Assembly (NCBI RefSeq): GCF_003058265.1
Contig: NZ_QBUK01000011.1
Coordinates: 1-64,000 of the forward strand
Reading direction: 5' to 3'
Origin: Flagellimonas amoyensis
GTDB lineage: Bacteria; Bacteroidota; Bacteroidia; Flavobacteriales; Flavobacteriaceae
DNA length: 64,000 bases
How positions within the stretch are numbered: position 1 is the first letter of the stretch; every line of letters starts with the position of its first letter. The notes under the pieces were generated by a model. That model was not told where the DNA came from and made no database searches. It worked only from the letters and a program-made list of their open reading frames with translations. Positions 34,850 through 43,966 of the stretch are shown piece after piece. Position numbers and translations under genes: made by a program.

Positions 34850-36064
34850 TTAAGAATATGTCGGCATGGATCGCTCCACACCCAGCATGAGTCCCCTCAA
34901 CTCGGCCAAACCCCTAAGGCGGCCTATGGCCGAATATCCGGGATTGGTGTGCTTGTTGAGGTCATCCAGCATTTGATGTCCATGATCGGGTCGCATGGGT
35001 ATCCAATGGTCCTTGCGGCCCACTTGTCTTCGTCTGTGTTGTTCTTTCAGGGCCCTTTGTACGATATCGAACATATCCACATCCCCTTCCAAGTGGTTGG
35101 CCTCGTGAAAATTACCGTTACCGTCCCGCTGTGTGCTCCGTAAGTGCAGAAAATGGATCCTTTCCGCAAATTGATCGAGCATGTCCCCCAAATCGTTATC
35201 GGCCCTGACCCCCAACGAACCTGTACAGAAAGTGAAGCCATTGTGCAAAGAGGGCACTTCCGAAAATAGGTGTTGGTAATCCGAAGCGGTACACATGATC
35301 CTGGGCAGGCCCAAGATTGAGAAGGGCGGGTCATCGGGGTGGATACACATCCGAACTCCACATTCTTCGGCCACGGGAATCACTTCCTTTAGGAAATGGA
35401 TCAAATTGTTCCGCATCGCATCTGCATCAATATGGGCATAGGTGTCCAAAATGGATTGGAACTTTGCAAGCCCATCCCCTTGTTGTGGGTCCAGATAGCC
35501 TTCCGAAGATCCTGGCAATCCCGCTATGATGTTCTTGGTCAACGCTTGAATGGCCTCTTTGGACATTCCTTCAAAGTGCAGTCTTGCCGCGGTCACTTGT
35601 TCCTGTGTATAGCTTTCTTCCGCACGGGAGCGTTTCAAAATGAACAGGTCAAACGCAGCCAGGGCATTAAACTCAAAGGCCAGCGCCTTGGAGCCATCTG
35701 CCACTTCATAGGCCAAATCGGTCCGGGTCCAGTCCAAAACAGGCATGAAATTGTAGCACACCACTTCAACTCCGCATTGGGCCAAATGGGCCAGGCTCTT
35801 TTTGTAATTTTTGATATGGGCTTCAAAATGGCCCGACCGGGTCTTGATATTTTCGTGTACCGGAAGGGATTCCACCACGGACCACCTTAGTCCTTCGGCT
35901 TCGATAACGGCCTTACGCTCCGCAATCCTTTCCACGGGCCATATCTCGCCATTGGGGATATCGTGCAGGGCCGTGACTATTCCAGTGGCCCCTGCCATTT
36001 TGATGTCTTTCAATGATACGGGGTCTGACGGGCCGTACCAACGCCACGTCTGTTCCAGCCCCAT
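34850..36064 (-). CDS. uxuA: Mannonate dehydratase
   Basis: UxuA dehydrates D-mannonate to 2-keto-3-deoxy-D-gluconate in hexuronate breakdown. The ATG at 36064 ([18 protein letters not shown]) is preferred because AAGGAA lies a few bases upstream and the family starts in this way; an upstream ATG at 36112 would overlap the SDR gene. The TIM barrel shows the conserved [15 protein letters not shown], the metal-site region [42 protein letters not shown] and the final [13 protein letters not shown]. The length of 404 aa is close to the E. coli enzyme. It lies 17 bases after the SDR gene. The product feeds KDG kinase and aldolase, which are not in this window. Confidence 0.93.
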   Translation of the reverse strand: MGLEQTWRWYGPSDPVSLKDIKMAGATGIVTALHDIPNGEIWPVERIAERKAVIEAEGLRWSVVESLPVHENIKTRSGHFEAHIKNYKKSLAHLAQCGVEVVCYNFMPVLDWTRTDLAYEVADGSKALAFEFNALAAFDLFILKRSRAEESYTQEQVTAARLHFEGMSKEAIQALTKNIIAGLPGSSEGYLDPQQGDGLAKFQSILDTYAHIDADAMRNNLIHFLKEVIPVAEECGVRMCIHPDDPPFSILGLPRIMCTASDYQHLFSEVPSLHNGFTFCTGSLGVRADNDLGDMLDQFAERIHFLHLRSTQRDGNGNFHEANHLEGDVDMFDIVQRALKEQHRRRQVGRKDHWIPMRPDHGHQMLDDLNKHTNPGYSAIGRLRGLAELRGLMLGVERSMPTYS

Positions 36065-36080
36065 ATGGTTTTTATGTTCC

Positions 36081-36899
36081 TTATACACCGCTAAATGCAT
36101 TAAATCCACCATCGATAGGTATGATGGTTCCTGTTACAAAACTGGCCGCATCGCTGATGAGCCAATGGACCGCACCGTGCAATTCGTCCGCCTTTCCAAA
36201 TCGTTTCATGGGAGTGTTCGCGATAATGGTCTTGCCCCTATCGGTATAGCTCCCATCCTCTTTTAGCAAAAGGTTGCGGTTCTGGTTGCTGATAAAAAAT
36301 CCGGGGGCAATGGCATTGACCCGCAATCCTTCCCCAAATTTCAAGGCCAGTTCGGTGGCCATCCATTTGGTAAAATTGTCGATGGCCGCTTTGGACACGG
36401 AATAGCCCACCACACGGGTCAATGCCCTAGTGGCCGCCATGGAGGATATGTTCAGGATGCATCCCCGGCCTTGGTCGGCCATTTGCTTTCCAAAAACCAG
36501 GGAAGGGACCACAGAACCATCCAAGTTCAGTTCGGAGACTTTTCTAAAATCGTCCATCTCCAAATCGAATATGTTCTGCCCCTCACCTATCACGGCTCCG
36601 GGCAAGTTCCCCCCTGCCGCATTGATCAGCACATCCAATTTTCCCCAAGTCCCGACAACCATATCCTTTACTTTTTCCAAGAAATCCCTGTCGAGGACAT
36701 TTCCTGCAAAACCCATCACATCTGGGTATACCTTTTTTAGCTGCCCCACTTTGTCTTCCACCTTTGCCTCAGTTTGTCCCAAAAGAATGACTTTCGCGCC
36801 TTCCCCCAGCAGATATTCGGCCATACTTCCACCAAGAATACCTGTTCCGCCCGTGATCAGGATCACTCTTCCCGATATATTGAACAACTCATTTCCCAT
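36081..36899 (-). CDS. SDR-family D-mannonate oxidoreductase (fructuronate reductase)
   Basis: This classical short-chain dehydrogenase (272 aa from the ATG at 36899; a longer form from 36968 is possible) has TGGTGILGG at residues 16-24, NAAGGN at 93-98, the catalytic Tyr166 and Lys170 in YSVSK with upstream serines in ISSMAATRA, and PIDGG near the end. It stands directly before uxuA in the operon. SDR proteins in this place in Bacteroidota replace UxuB and reduce D-fructuronate to D-mannonate. It is divergent from the Nudix-type regulator, and an inverted repeat in the 108-base gap may control both. The alternative, a general gluconate-type dehydrogenase, is less likely because of the neighbour. 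Confidence 0.85.
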   Translation of the reverse strand: MGNELFNISGRVILITGGTGILGGSMAEYLLGEGAKVILLGQTEAKVEDKVGQLKKVYPDVMGFAGNVLDRDFLEKVKDMVVGTWGKLDVLINAAGGNLPGAVIGEGQNIFDLEMDDFRKVSELNLDGSVVPSLVFGKQMADQGRGCILNISSMAATRALTRVVGYSVSKAAIDNFTKWMATELALKFGEGLRVNAIAPGFFISNQNRNLLLKEDGSYTDRGKTIIANTPMKRFGKADELHGAVHWLISDAASFVTGTIIPIDGGFNAFSGV

Positions 36900-36962
36900 C
36901 TCGTCTAACAAATCAAAATCTTTGATAATTCTTTCTTCAAAAGTTATTTCTGTGTACCTTTG

Positions 36963-36984
36963 ACACATTTGCTAAATTATGTGT
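36963..36984. promoter_or_regulatory. Inverted repeat in the divergent SDR/Nudix-regulator region
   Basis: ACACAT at 36963-36968 and ATGTGT at 36979-36984 form a 22-base imperfect palindrome with a 10-base AT-rich centre. It lies between the start of the hexuronate operon and the start of the Nudix-type regulator. The length and place suit an operator for this regulator. Only one copy was found, so the call is tentative. Confidence 0.35.
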
Positions 36985-37006
36985 TTTGTTCCACGAAAAA
37001 AAACAA

Positions 37007-37690
37007 ATGGCCAATAAAAATAGTCACACACCTAAAATTCCTCAAAATTATCAAGTAAACACTGATTCGTTCGCTTGCCCCATAACCACGGATATCGCTG
37101 TTTTTGGGTATGTTGACAATCGCTTGAAGCTGCTATTGACCAAAAGAACTGTCGGCGACTTTACCGATCATTGGTTGCTGCCCGGAGGCGTTATGGAGGC
37201 GGATGAGACGCTTCAAGATTGCGCCAACAAGATCTTATTTGCCCTCACGGGGGTGAAGGACATCCATTTTGAGCAAGTGAAAGTATATTCGGCCTTGGAC
37301 AGGCACCCCATCAAACGGGTCATCACGGTCTCGTTCTATGCCATGGTGAAGCCGGGGGACCATCCGCTTTCCCTAAAGGGAAATGTGGAACAGATTGAAT
37401 GGTTCGATATTGATGACATCCCCAAAAATCTGGGGTTCGACCATGCCCAGATCATCCATGATGCCCATCAATTTTTAAAGAGCAACCTCAAGGATAGGCT
37501 TATAGTGGGCGAACTGCTGCCCAAGACCTTCACCCTGACCGAACTGCAAAAGCTCTATGAGGATATTTTGGGCCTTGAACTGGACAAGCGGAACTTTAGG
37601 AAGCGTATCTTCCAAATGGATATCCTTAAAAGCACTGGTAAAGTGAAAACTGGAGTAAAGGGTGGTCCTATGCTCTACGAACTGGAATAG
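37007..37690 (+). CDS. Nudix-type transcriptional regulator (NrtR/AraR-like) of sugar catabolism
   Basis: The ATG at 37007 is chosen over an upstream TTG. The first 140 residues form a Nudix fold (DIAVFGYVDNRLKLLLTKR, WLLPGGVMEADETLQDCANKIL), but the Nudix-box catalytic glutamates of REx2EExGU are not kept: DCANKILFALTG stands in their place. It is therefore likely a ligand-sensing, non-hydrolytic domain. The last 80 residues are a winged helix (FTLTELQKLYEDIL, RNFRKRIFQMDILKSTGKVK). Regulators of this kind in Bacteroidota respond to sugars such as arabinose. Here the divergent position makes the SDR-uxuA-DUF1080-oxidoreductase operon the natural target. It is convergent, 10 bases apart, with the GH5-like gene. 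Confidence 0.87.
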   Translation: MANKNSHTPKIPQNYQVNTDSFACPITTDIAVFGYVDNRLKLLLTKRTVGDFTDHWLLPGGVMEADETLQDCANKILFALTGVKDIHFEQVKVYSALDRHPIKRVITVSFYAMVKPGDHPLSLKGNVEQIEWFDIDDIPKNLGFDHAQIIHDAHQFLKSNLKDRLIVGELLPKTFTLTELQKLYEDILGLELDKRNFRKRIFQMDILKSTGKVKTGVKGGPMLYELE

Positions 37691-37700
37691 TATTTTACTC

Positions 37701-38765
37701 CTATTTAATCCCGTTCAATTTCTTGATCAAGTCCACTTCATCCTGTCGATAGGGCGTTCCGTCCTTCCTGAAAATATCGTGGAACCACTCTACAGGCTCT
37801 TCACCACTCTCTATGGGCGTGTCCCATTGGTAAATGGTATTGGTCTTTCCCTTGACCAATCCCCAATTGATGGCCCCAATGTTTTCCTTTTTCAACATGG
37901 GCATGGTGTTGGAGAAACGGCTGTTTCGTGTACGTGCCATGTATTCGGTACAGATCATGGGTCTTCCATGGGTCCTTAACAGCTCTATGATCAGTTTATG
38001 GTCTTCAGGAGAGCCATAATGATGATAGGTGATGATATCGGAGTTGAGTGCCTGGAACGCATTCAGGTCCACCAATCCCCATGACCATATCCCTGCAGAT
38101 AGGGGCTGTGATGGGTTTACTTCCCTCGCCCATTTGAATATGGCCTGCAACAAAGGCATGGAATCGTTCCCTTTTCCGGAGTTGCCCGGTTCGTTGTAGA
38201 GATCCCAAAGCAAAATCCTGTCATCGTTCTTGAAGGTCTCCAATACATCTTTCACATAGGTTTCCAAAAAAGGAAAATTGGCAGGTTCTTTGGAAGCGGG
38301 ATCTCCCGGATCCTGCATCCACCCAGAATTGTGGGTGCCGGTTTTGGGCTCCGGTTGTTTTCCCACTTTGGGTTCCTTGCCCCAAACATCATCAAAGAAC
38401 ACGAACATGGTCTTTATGCCCCGCTTTGCTGAAATATCCAGATAGGTGTCCATCCGTTCCTTGAACCCTTTGGGGTCTTGTTTGTAGGCCAGACTGTGAA
38501 GGTACACCCGCATCACGTTCATGCCAACACCTTGGGCATAACCCAATTCCCTATCGATGGTAGCGGGATCAAAAGTATCGCCTTGCCACATTTCCAACTG
38601 GTTGATGGCATTGCTGGGGATAAAATCGGCCCCATTGAGCCATGGGTATTGCGCATACCATTTTTCGGCCTTTTCAATGGGCCATTTTTCATTTTGGGTG
38701 GATTGTGCCGATATGAGTGCGGATAGCATCAAAAAGACAATTGCAGTTGTTTTCTTTGTTCCCAT
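37701..38765 (-). CDS. GH5-like (clan GH-A) glycoside hydrolase, exported
   Basis: The protein (354 aa) has a Sec signal peptide (LMLSALISAQ) and a TIM-barrel of the cellulase-like clan. MNVMRVYLHSLAYKQDP is the second-strand region, ILLWDLYNEPGN carries the acid/base Glu of the NEP motif, and PMICTEYMAR carries the likely nucleophile Glu. NTIYQWDTPIESGEEPVEWFHD near the end is typical of GH5/GH2-like enzymes annotated as cellulase-family proteins in Bacteroidota. Substrate linkage is not readable. It is transcribed toward the Nudix regulator gene. A promoter candidate is at 38911-38940 with a leader of about 140 bases. Confidence 0.83.
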   Translation of the reverse strand: MGTKKTTAIVFLMLSALISAQSTQNEKWPIEKAEKWYAQYPWLNGADFIPSNAINQLEMWQGDTFDPATIDRELGYAQGVGMNVMRVYLHSLAYKQDPKGFKERMDTYLDISAKRGIKTMFVFFDDVWGKEPKVGKQPEPKTGTHNSGWMQDPGDPASKEPANFPFLETYVKDVLETFKNDDRILLWDLYNEPGNSGKGNDSMPLLQAIFKWAREVNPSQPLSAGIWSWGLVDLNAFQALNSDIITYHHYGSPEDHKLIIELLRTHGRPMICTEYMARTRNSRFSNTMPMLKKENIGAINWGLVKGKTNTIYQWDTPIESGEEPVEWFHDIFRKDGTPYRQDEVDLIKKLNGIK

Positions 38766-38910
38766 TTCTTTCTTTTAGGTTGTTGAGATTTGATGATAGA
38801 TCTGAAAAAATCATTTGAATATACAAAAATCCCTGACTTGGGTTTGGTTAGGCAATCTTGATCCTCAAATTGATTATTGATTTATTCCTATTTACGAAAT
38901 CATTTACAAT

Positions 38911-38940
38911 CAAACCTATTTACATGGAAATACCACCAAA
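38911..38940 (-). promoter_or_regulatory. Candidate promoter of the GH5-like gene
   Basis: On the minus strand TTTG (plus 38937-38940) and TAGGTTTG (plus 38911-38918) match the Bacteroidota -33 and -7 boxes, with an 18-base gap, one short of the usual 19. The rest of the 275-base region between the GH5-like gene and the DUF2975 gene shows no gene. Confidence 0.4.
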
Positions 38941-38964
38941 GCGTATTGGAGTGAAATGAAAATT

Positions 38965-38998
38965 CGATAAAAAAACATTTTTTTATCGCAATACGATA
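38965..38998. promoter_or_regulatory. Palindromic operator array before the DUF2975/HTH operon
   Basis: A palindrome with two 11-bp arms (38965-38975 and 38978-38988, centre CA) begins CGATA and ends TATCG. Its TATCG, starting at 38984, is reused with CGATA at 38994-38998 in a second 5-bp inverted repeat. The array covers the -33 region of the promoter whose -7 box is at 39007-39014, where no TTTG is seen. It is the likely binding site of the HTH protein encoded at 39553. Confidence 0.5.
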
Positions 38999-39006
38999 TA
39001 TTATTA

Positions 39007-39014
39007 TATATTTG
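39007..39014 (+). promoter_or_regulatory. -7 box of the DUF2975/HTH/ABC operon
   Basis: TATATTTG is a perfect match to TAnnTTTG. Transcription would start about 20 bases before the ATG at 39040. No TTTG -33 box is present at the proper distance; the place is taken by the palindrome array. Confidence 0.55.
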
Positions 39015-39039
39015 CAGCAATAAACAAGATTTCAGAAAA

Positions 39040-39549
39040 ATGAAAAAAACGGCATTGGTTTCCAAAGTCCTATATATGATCACAAGGGTCTTGGCCTGGT
39101 TGTATCTGATTACAGGTCTATATGGTGCTTTTAGTTGGATCAGCAAAACCAACATCCAAGTACAAGGCTACCAAACAATCATCAATTTCCCTTTCACGGA
39201 CAGCTCATTTTTGATTTTGGACAGTAACACTCCTTATTTGCTGTTTGCATTTTTGCTGCCCGTTTTCTCCTATACCCTATTTTTTTGGCTGCTCTCCAAA
39301 GTGTTCAAGGTGTTCTTCCAAAACAGGTTGTTCACCTTGGGGAATATTGGCCACCTGAAACGATTTTACTTGGTCAACCTTTTTTTGCCAGCATTGCTGA
39401 TTGCCCTCTCTTCGTTTTTCATCGAAATTGAAAATGAAATGTACCTGATAGCGGTTCTGCACCTGTTCCTTGGGATTTTCATTTTTATCATATCAGAGAT
39501 CTTCAACCAAGGACTTACCTTGCAAAACGAACAGGACCTATATATTTAA
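39040..39549 (+). CDS. DUF2975 membrane protein
   Basis: This small inner-membrane protein (169 aa) has four predicted helices: VLAWLYLITGLYGAF, LLFAFLLPVFSYTLFFWLL, YLVNLFLPALLIALSSFF and LIAVLHLFLGIFIFIISEIF. It ends EIFNQGLTLQNEQDLYI, the conserved end of DUF2975 proteins. Genes of this family are almost always paired with a small YozG-like HTH gene, as here 3 bases downstream, and the membrane protein may sequester or modulate the HTH protein. It opens an operon that continues into an ABC transporter. The function is not established. Confidence 0.85.
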   Translation: MKKTALVSKVLYMITRVLAWLYLITGLYGAFSWISKTNIQVQGYQTIINFPFTDSSFLILDSNTPYLLFAFLLPVFSYTLFFWLLSKVFKVFFQNRLFTLGNIGHLKRFYLVNLFLPALLIALSSFFIEIENEMYLIAVLHLFLGIFIFIISEIFNQGLTLQNEQDLYI

Positions 39550-39552
39550 AGT

Positions 39553-39756
39553 ATGCCAATTATTATCAATATCGATGTGATGCTCGCCAAGCGAAAGATG
39601 AAAAGTATGGACTTGGCCGAAGCCATTGGCATTACACCTGCAAATTTGTCCGTGCTCAAAAACGGAAAGGCCAAGGGCGTAAGATTCGAAACCCTCGAAG
39701 CGATATGCAAAGCCCTAGATTGTAAACCTGGAGACATCATCGACTATGTAGAATAG
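39553..39756 (+). CDS. Small Cro/CI-type HTH regulator (YozG-like)
   Basis: A 67-residue protein made of one XRE helix-turn-helix domain: LAKRKMKSMDLAEAIGIT, then PANLSVLKNGKAKGVRF, then LEAICKALDCKPGDIIDYVE. This is the standard YozG-like form that accompanies DUF2975 genes. It starts 3 bases after the DUF2975 stop and ends 22 bases before the ABC ATPase gene. It most likely binds the palindromic array at 38965-38998 and controls its own operon. No effector domain is present. Confidence 0.9.
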   Translation: MPIIINIDVMLAKRKMKSMDLAEAIGITPANLSVLKNGKAKGVRFETLEAICKALDCKPGDIIDYVE

Positions 39757-39778
39757 CCTCTGCTTTAAATACAATACC

Positions 39779-40639
39779 ATGAATACATTGAAAATTGACA
39801 ATGTATCCCTTGCCTATAGCAACGGATACCAGGCACTTACTGCCATAAATTTAGAGATTGGGAACGGTATATTTGGGTTACTGGGACCCAACGGGGCTGG
39901 GAAATCCTCTCTCATGAAAACCATCGTTGGGCTACAACGACCAACAGAAGGAGAACTCCACTTCAACGAATCCAATATTGTCAAAAATCCACTTGACTTG
40001 CAAAAGTACCTAGGCTTTCTTCCACAATATTTTGGGGTCTATCCCAAGGTTTCTGCCTACAATTTGCTGGATCATTTGGCCCAATTAAAAGGTGTTCTCC
40101 ACAAACAACAACGCCATGGGCAAATCATCAATCTTCTACAAAAGGTCAATCTGCTGGATGTCAAAAACAAGGAAGTCCACACTTTTTCCGGTGGTATGAA
40201 ACAACGTTTTGGGGTGGCACAGGCATTGCTCGGGGATCCAAAGATCGTGATCGTTGATGAACCCACCGCGGGATTGGACCCAGAGGAGCGAAACCGTTTC
40301 AATACCTTATTGAGTGAGATCAGTGAGGACATTATCATTGTGCTGTCTACCCATTTGGTGGAAGATGTTCGGAATCTTTGCTCCACCATGGCCATCATCA
40401 AAAAAGGGAGGATCGTTTCCCAAGGCACTCCAAATGATTTCATTGCGCAATTGAATGAAAAGCTGTGGAGAAAACCCATCAAAAAATCCGAACTGCCACA
40501 AATCGAGGCTGCTCACAGGGTCATCAGCAAACAACTCATAGAGAAGGTTATGCACGTTACGGTGTATGCTGATGATTGCCCAAAAGGTTTCCACAGCATA
40601 ATACCCAGTTTGGAGGATGTTTACTTTAATCATTTATAA
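39779..40639 (+). CDS. ABC transporter ATP-binding protein
   Basis: The ATPase (286 aa) has Walker A GPNGAGKSS at residues 36-44, the Q-loop in LGFLPQYFGVYPKV, the signature FSGGMKQRF, Walker B IVIVDEPTAGLDPEE and the switch histidine in LSTHLVED. The last 70 residues form the typical exporter-type C-terminal extension. It pairs with the next gene, a permease fused to an M1 peptidase, 11 bases downstream. This kind of transporter in flavobacteria is an ABC-2 exporter whose substrate is unknown; a peptide is possible because of the peptidase. Confidence 0.93.
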   Translation: MNTLKIDNVSLAYSNGYQALTAINLEIGNGIFGLLGPNGAGKSSLMKTIVGLQRPTEGELHFNESNIVKNPLDLQKYLGFLPQYFGVYPKVSAYNLLDHLAQLKGVLHKQQRHGQIINLLQKVNLLDVKNKEVHTFSGGMKQRFGVAQALLGDPKIVIVDEPTAGLDPEERNRFNTLLSEISEDIIIVLSTHLVEDVRNLCSTMAIIKKGRIVSQGTPNDFIAQLNEKLWRKPIKKSELPQIEAAHRVISKQLIEKVMHVTVYADDCPKGFHSIIPSLEDVYFNHL

Positions 40640-40650
40640 AACACCAAGGC

Positions 40651-43600
40651 ATGGGCACCATTTTTTTTAACGATATCCGTATGGCTTTGTGGCAAAAAGC
40701 CACATACGGCGCCATAATCGTCTATTTGGCCATTGGTTTTTGGGTGGGGTATAGGCTCAATATTTCTGTCGGAGACGATCTTGCGGTCAATGCTCCCTAC
40801 GCTGTTGGGTTCATGATAGGGCTAATGAGCTTGACCATTATCTTAATGGCTACGGTATTGGCTTTTGCTGTCTTGTTCAAGGAATCTGATGCCAACTTTG
40901 GCTTGATTGTATTCTCTACCCCGGTCCAAAAACATGGCTTTGCCTTAATGCGCTTCTGTTCTTTCTTTGTATTGACATTGCTTGGTTTTTTCCTTTTGAT
41001 AGTGGCCTATATAATCGGGCTCCATGTACAGTCGTCAAGCCAAATGAACGTTGGTTTTCACCTTTGGCATTATCTGTACCCCTTTGCCCTTTTTGGGATT
41101 ACCAACACTCTATTGGTGTGTTGCATTTTGTTTTTCGTAGCGCAAAAGTTCCAAAACAAACTCTTGGTGGCCGTTACGGGACTGTTTCTATACATTGTGT
41201 ACATGGTGTCCATGGTCTTCACCAATGCCCCTTTCATGGCACAATCCTTGCCACAATCACTGATGGCACAACATATTTCGGCGCTGGTGGACGTGTTCGG
41301 CCTTTCCGCATATTTTTTTGAAGCCAAGGATTTGACCGTAGATCAGCGGAACCTTGGAGTGGTTCCATTTTCCAATTTCTTGTTGATCAATAGATGGGGT
41401 ATTGCCGTTCTTTCTTTTGGAGTGTTGTATTTGGGCGTTCGAGCATTTTCGTTTTTGCCCATTTATAAAAGCAAAGTGAAAAAGAAAACCATTCCATTGC
41501 GGTTGGAGCATGCCCATATCCCCTTTATTGCTGCGGACACATGGTTCCATCCAAATACCCAATGGCGGGCCATTGTATCCTTCATAAAAATTGACATGAT
41601 TTATCTGTTCAAGAGTATTGCTTTGGTTGCCGTTTCGGTCCTGCTCTTATTTTATGTGGGCATGGAAATGTATGGTGATATTGATATGGGAATCCGGATG
41701 CCACAGCTATACGCCAGCTCAGGGCTTTTGGCCCAAACCATCAACTCCACTTTTTATTTTATCGGGGCATTGGTCATGGTATATTTCGTAAACGACATCT
41801 ATTGGCGCAGCAATGCCTCTGGGTTTTCAATCATTCAGGACACGACCTATTATGCGAAGGAAAAATGGATGGGGCATGTGGGCAGCATCGTCATCTTGGT
41901 AGGTTACCTCACAGGATTGATGATCTTTGAGGCCTTGATCTTTCAGCTATTGTTCCATTATTCCGTAGTGGATTGGCAGGCCTATTTTGGTGTCGTGGTC
42001 TTCAACACCTTGCCCTTAATGTTATTATCGTTCCTCTTGCTTTTGATCAACAGCATCACCCAGAAGAAATCCCTTGCATTGGGCATTTCCATTTTGGTGT
42101 TCTTGATCTTTGCCACTCCAATATCCAAAAGCCTTATTACTAACCCCGTACTGCGTTTTTTATCTGGGTACAGTGGGCCCTATAGCGACTTTTTGGGTTA
42201 TGGTCCTTACTTGAGTTCATTCTTATGGCGATTGGTCTTTGGATTTGCCTTAATCATGGCACTCTTTTTTATCTATCGTTGGTTAAGGTCACAACAAAGA
42301 AAGACCATAAAACTGTTAGGGGTTTTGGCTTGTCTGCTCTTGGGAATCATAAGCAGCTCTCGCTTTCTGGATGGCTATAAAAAAAAGGGTGAGAATGATG
42401 AAATGACCGAAAGGGCCAGCTATGAAAAAACCTATAGAAATTATCAAAACAGTCCACAGCCGACCATATCCGATGTTACCGCCCACATAGACCTCTTTCC
42501 TGAAAGTCAGGCTTATCGTATCAAGGGAAGTTACGTGATCAAAAACAAACAAACACGGTCCATCGACTCCATTCTTTTAAACGTCCCGAAAGATTTTGAA
42601 TTGGTCTCCCTTACCTATCAGCACAGAAACGAACAGCACAAAATAGGCACACACATCTCGGAGATCCATTTAAAAGAAGGGTTGTCGCCACAGGATTCAG
42701 CTAGGCTGGCATTTGAATTACGATACCAATGGAAGCCTATCAACGGTCATGAATCCTTTAATGCCATTCTCAGAAACGGTTCCTTTATGCGGATCAGTCG
42801 ATTCTTTCCGATGTTCGGTTATGATGAGGGCAGGGAGATTTCAGATATTGAACTGCGCAAGACACAAGAGTTGGGAGAGGCAACCCCTTTGACTATATTG
42901 GAGGCCAAAAAAATCAAAGTGGATGATTTTATAGACCTTTCCCTACAAATTTCCACTCCCGAAGACCAGATTGCCATGGGCACGGGAGAGTTAAAAAGGC
43001 AATGGAAAAGTGAGGGGCGAAACTATTTCGAGTATCGAGCAGATGCCATACCGTTTCGATTTGCAGTAGCTTCGGCAGCATATGCTACGAAAGAAGTTGA
43101 CCACAACGGTGTTGCCATAAGGGTGTTACATAACCCTGGGCATAATCAAAATGTAGACCATTTGATTGCCAATACCAAACTGGCGTTGGATTATTGCATC
43201 CAAAATTTTGGTCCTTATCCTTTTAGATCGGTCACCTTTGCAGAGGTCTCCGCTTTCACCAAAGGTTTTGCAGGGACAGCTTATCCAGCAGTCATCTATA
43301 TGACCGAGAACATGACTTTCAATGCCAACATAAATACTGAGCAAAATCAAGATGTGGTCAATGAACTTGCCGGGCATGAAGTTGCCCATTTTTGGTGGGG
43401 CACCAACCAAATCGACCCTGATTATCGTGAAGGACATGCGATGCTAACTGAGAGTCTGGCGATGTATACTGAAATGATGCTCTACAAACAGATGTACGGC
43501 AAAGCCAAAATGATGGAACGAGTGTCCATACACCGGCAGATCTATGAAGCGGAGAAGGGGTTTCATGAAGAAAGTTCACTGCTAAAAGTCAGTACTGAAA

Positions 43601-43890
43601 ATCTTCATATAGCCTACTCCAGAGGAGCTGTTGTCTTTGTGGAACTGAGCGAGCTGATTGGGGAGCAACAATTGAATTTGGCATTGAAGAAATTTCTGGA
43701 AAAACATGGTTACCCCAACGCCAAACCTATTTCAACAGATCTATTGCATGAGATCCTAGAGGTTTCCGATGAAGGGTATCATCGAAAAATCTTGAGCCTT
43801 TTCGAAGAAAAAACCATTCCCAATACCACATCCGATATACATGATGATAAGTGTAAAATAGGTTCTTCCCTCCATTTAGCATCCATCTAA
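40651..43890 (+). CDS. ABC-2-type permease fused to an M1-family metallopeptidase
   Basis: This protein of 1079 aa has an amino-terminal half (to about residue 580) with roughly twelve hydrophobic segments, for example MTLIILMATVLAFAVLFKE-like helices and the conserved NDIYWRSNASGF. A soluble M1-type domain follows: YQWKPINGHESF in the N-terminal beta part, and the zinc motif HEVAH at 909-913 with E934 in TESLAMY as third ligand. The spacing of 20 residues is two longer than the usual 18. The GAMEN motif is replaced by the region GFAGTAYPAVIYMTEN. The peptidase presumably sits in the periplasm beside the transport channel. It pairs with the ATPase upstream. Such fusions are known in flavobacteria, but the substrate is not. 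Confidence 0.88.
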   Translation: MGTIFFNDIRMALWQKATYGAIIVYLAIGFWVGYRLNISVGDDLAVNAPYAVGFMIGLMSLTIILMATVLAFAVLFKESDANFGLIVFSTPVQKHGFALMRFCSFFVLTLLGFFLLIVAYIIGLHVQSSSQMNVGFHLWHYLYPFALFGITNTLLVCCILFFVAQKFQNKLLVAVTGLFLYIVYMVSMVFTNAPFMAQSLPQSLMAQHISALVDVFGLSAYFFEAKDLTVDQRNLGVVPFSNFLLINRWGIAVLSFGVLYLGVRAFSFLPIYKSKVKKKTIPLRLEHAHIPFIAADTWFHPNTQWRAIVSFIKIDMIYLFKSIALVAVSVLLLFYVGMEMYGDIDMGIRMPQLYASSGLLAQTINSTFYFIGALVMVYFVNDIYWRSNASGFSIIQDTTYYAKEKWMGHVGSIVILVGYLTGLMIFEALIFQLLFHYSVVDWQAYFGVVVFNTLPLMLLSFLLLLINSITQKKSLALGISILVFLIFATPISKSLITNPVLRFLSGYSGPYSDFLGYGPYLSSFLWRLVFGFALIMALFFIYRWLRSQQRKTIKLLGVLACLLLGIISSSRFLDGYKKKGENDEMTERASYEKTYRNYQNSPQPTISDVTAHIDLFPESQAYRIKGSYVIKNKQTRSIDSILLNVPKDFELVSLTYQHRNEQHKIGTHISEIHLKEGLSPQDSARLAFELRYQWKPINGHESFNAILRNGSFMRISRFFPMFGYDEGREISDIELRKTQELGEATPLTILEAKKIKVDDFIDLSLQISTPEDQIAMGTGELKRQWKSEGRNYFEYRADAIPFRFAVASAAYATKEVDHNGVAIRVLHNPGHNQNVDHLIANTKLALDYCIQNFGPYPFRSVTFAEVSAFTKGFAGTAYPAVIYMTENMTFNANINTEQNQDVVNELAGHEVAHFWWGTNQIDPDYREGHAMLTESLAMYTEMMLYKQMYGKAKMMERVSIHRQIYEAEKGFHEESSLLKVSTENLHIAYSRGAVVFVELSELIGEQQLNLALKKFLEKHGYPNAKPISTDLLHEILEVSDEGYHRKILSLFEEKTIPNTTSDIHDDKCKIGSSLHLASI

Positions 43891-43966
43891 GATGGAAGGT
43901 AATGACAGAAACTTCAATTTATACTCCCGGTGCGATTGGGTTATTGCCAAAAATCGGGAACAATTC

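Noticed and set aside
38766..39039. Search for a small gene or RNA between the GH5-like and DUF2975 genes
   Set aside because: Only short frames without protein character were found; the region is explained by promoters and palindromes.
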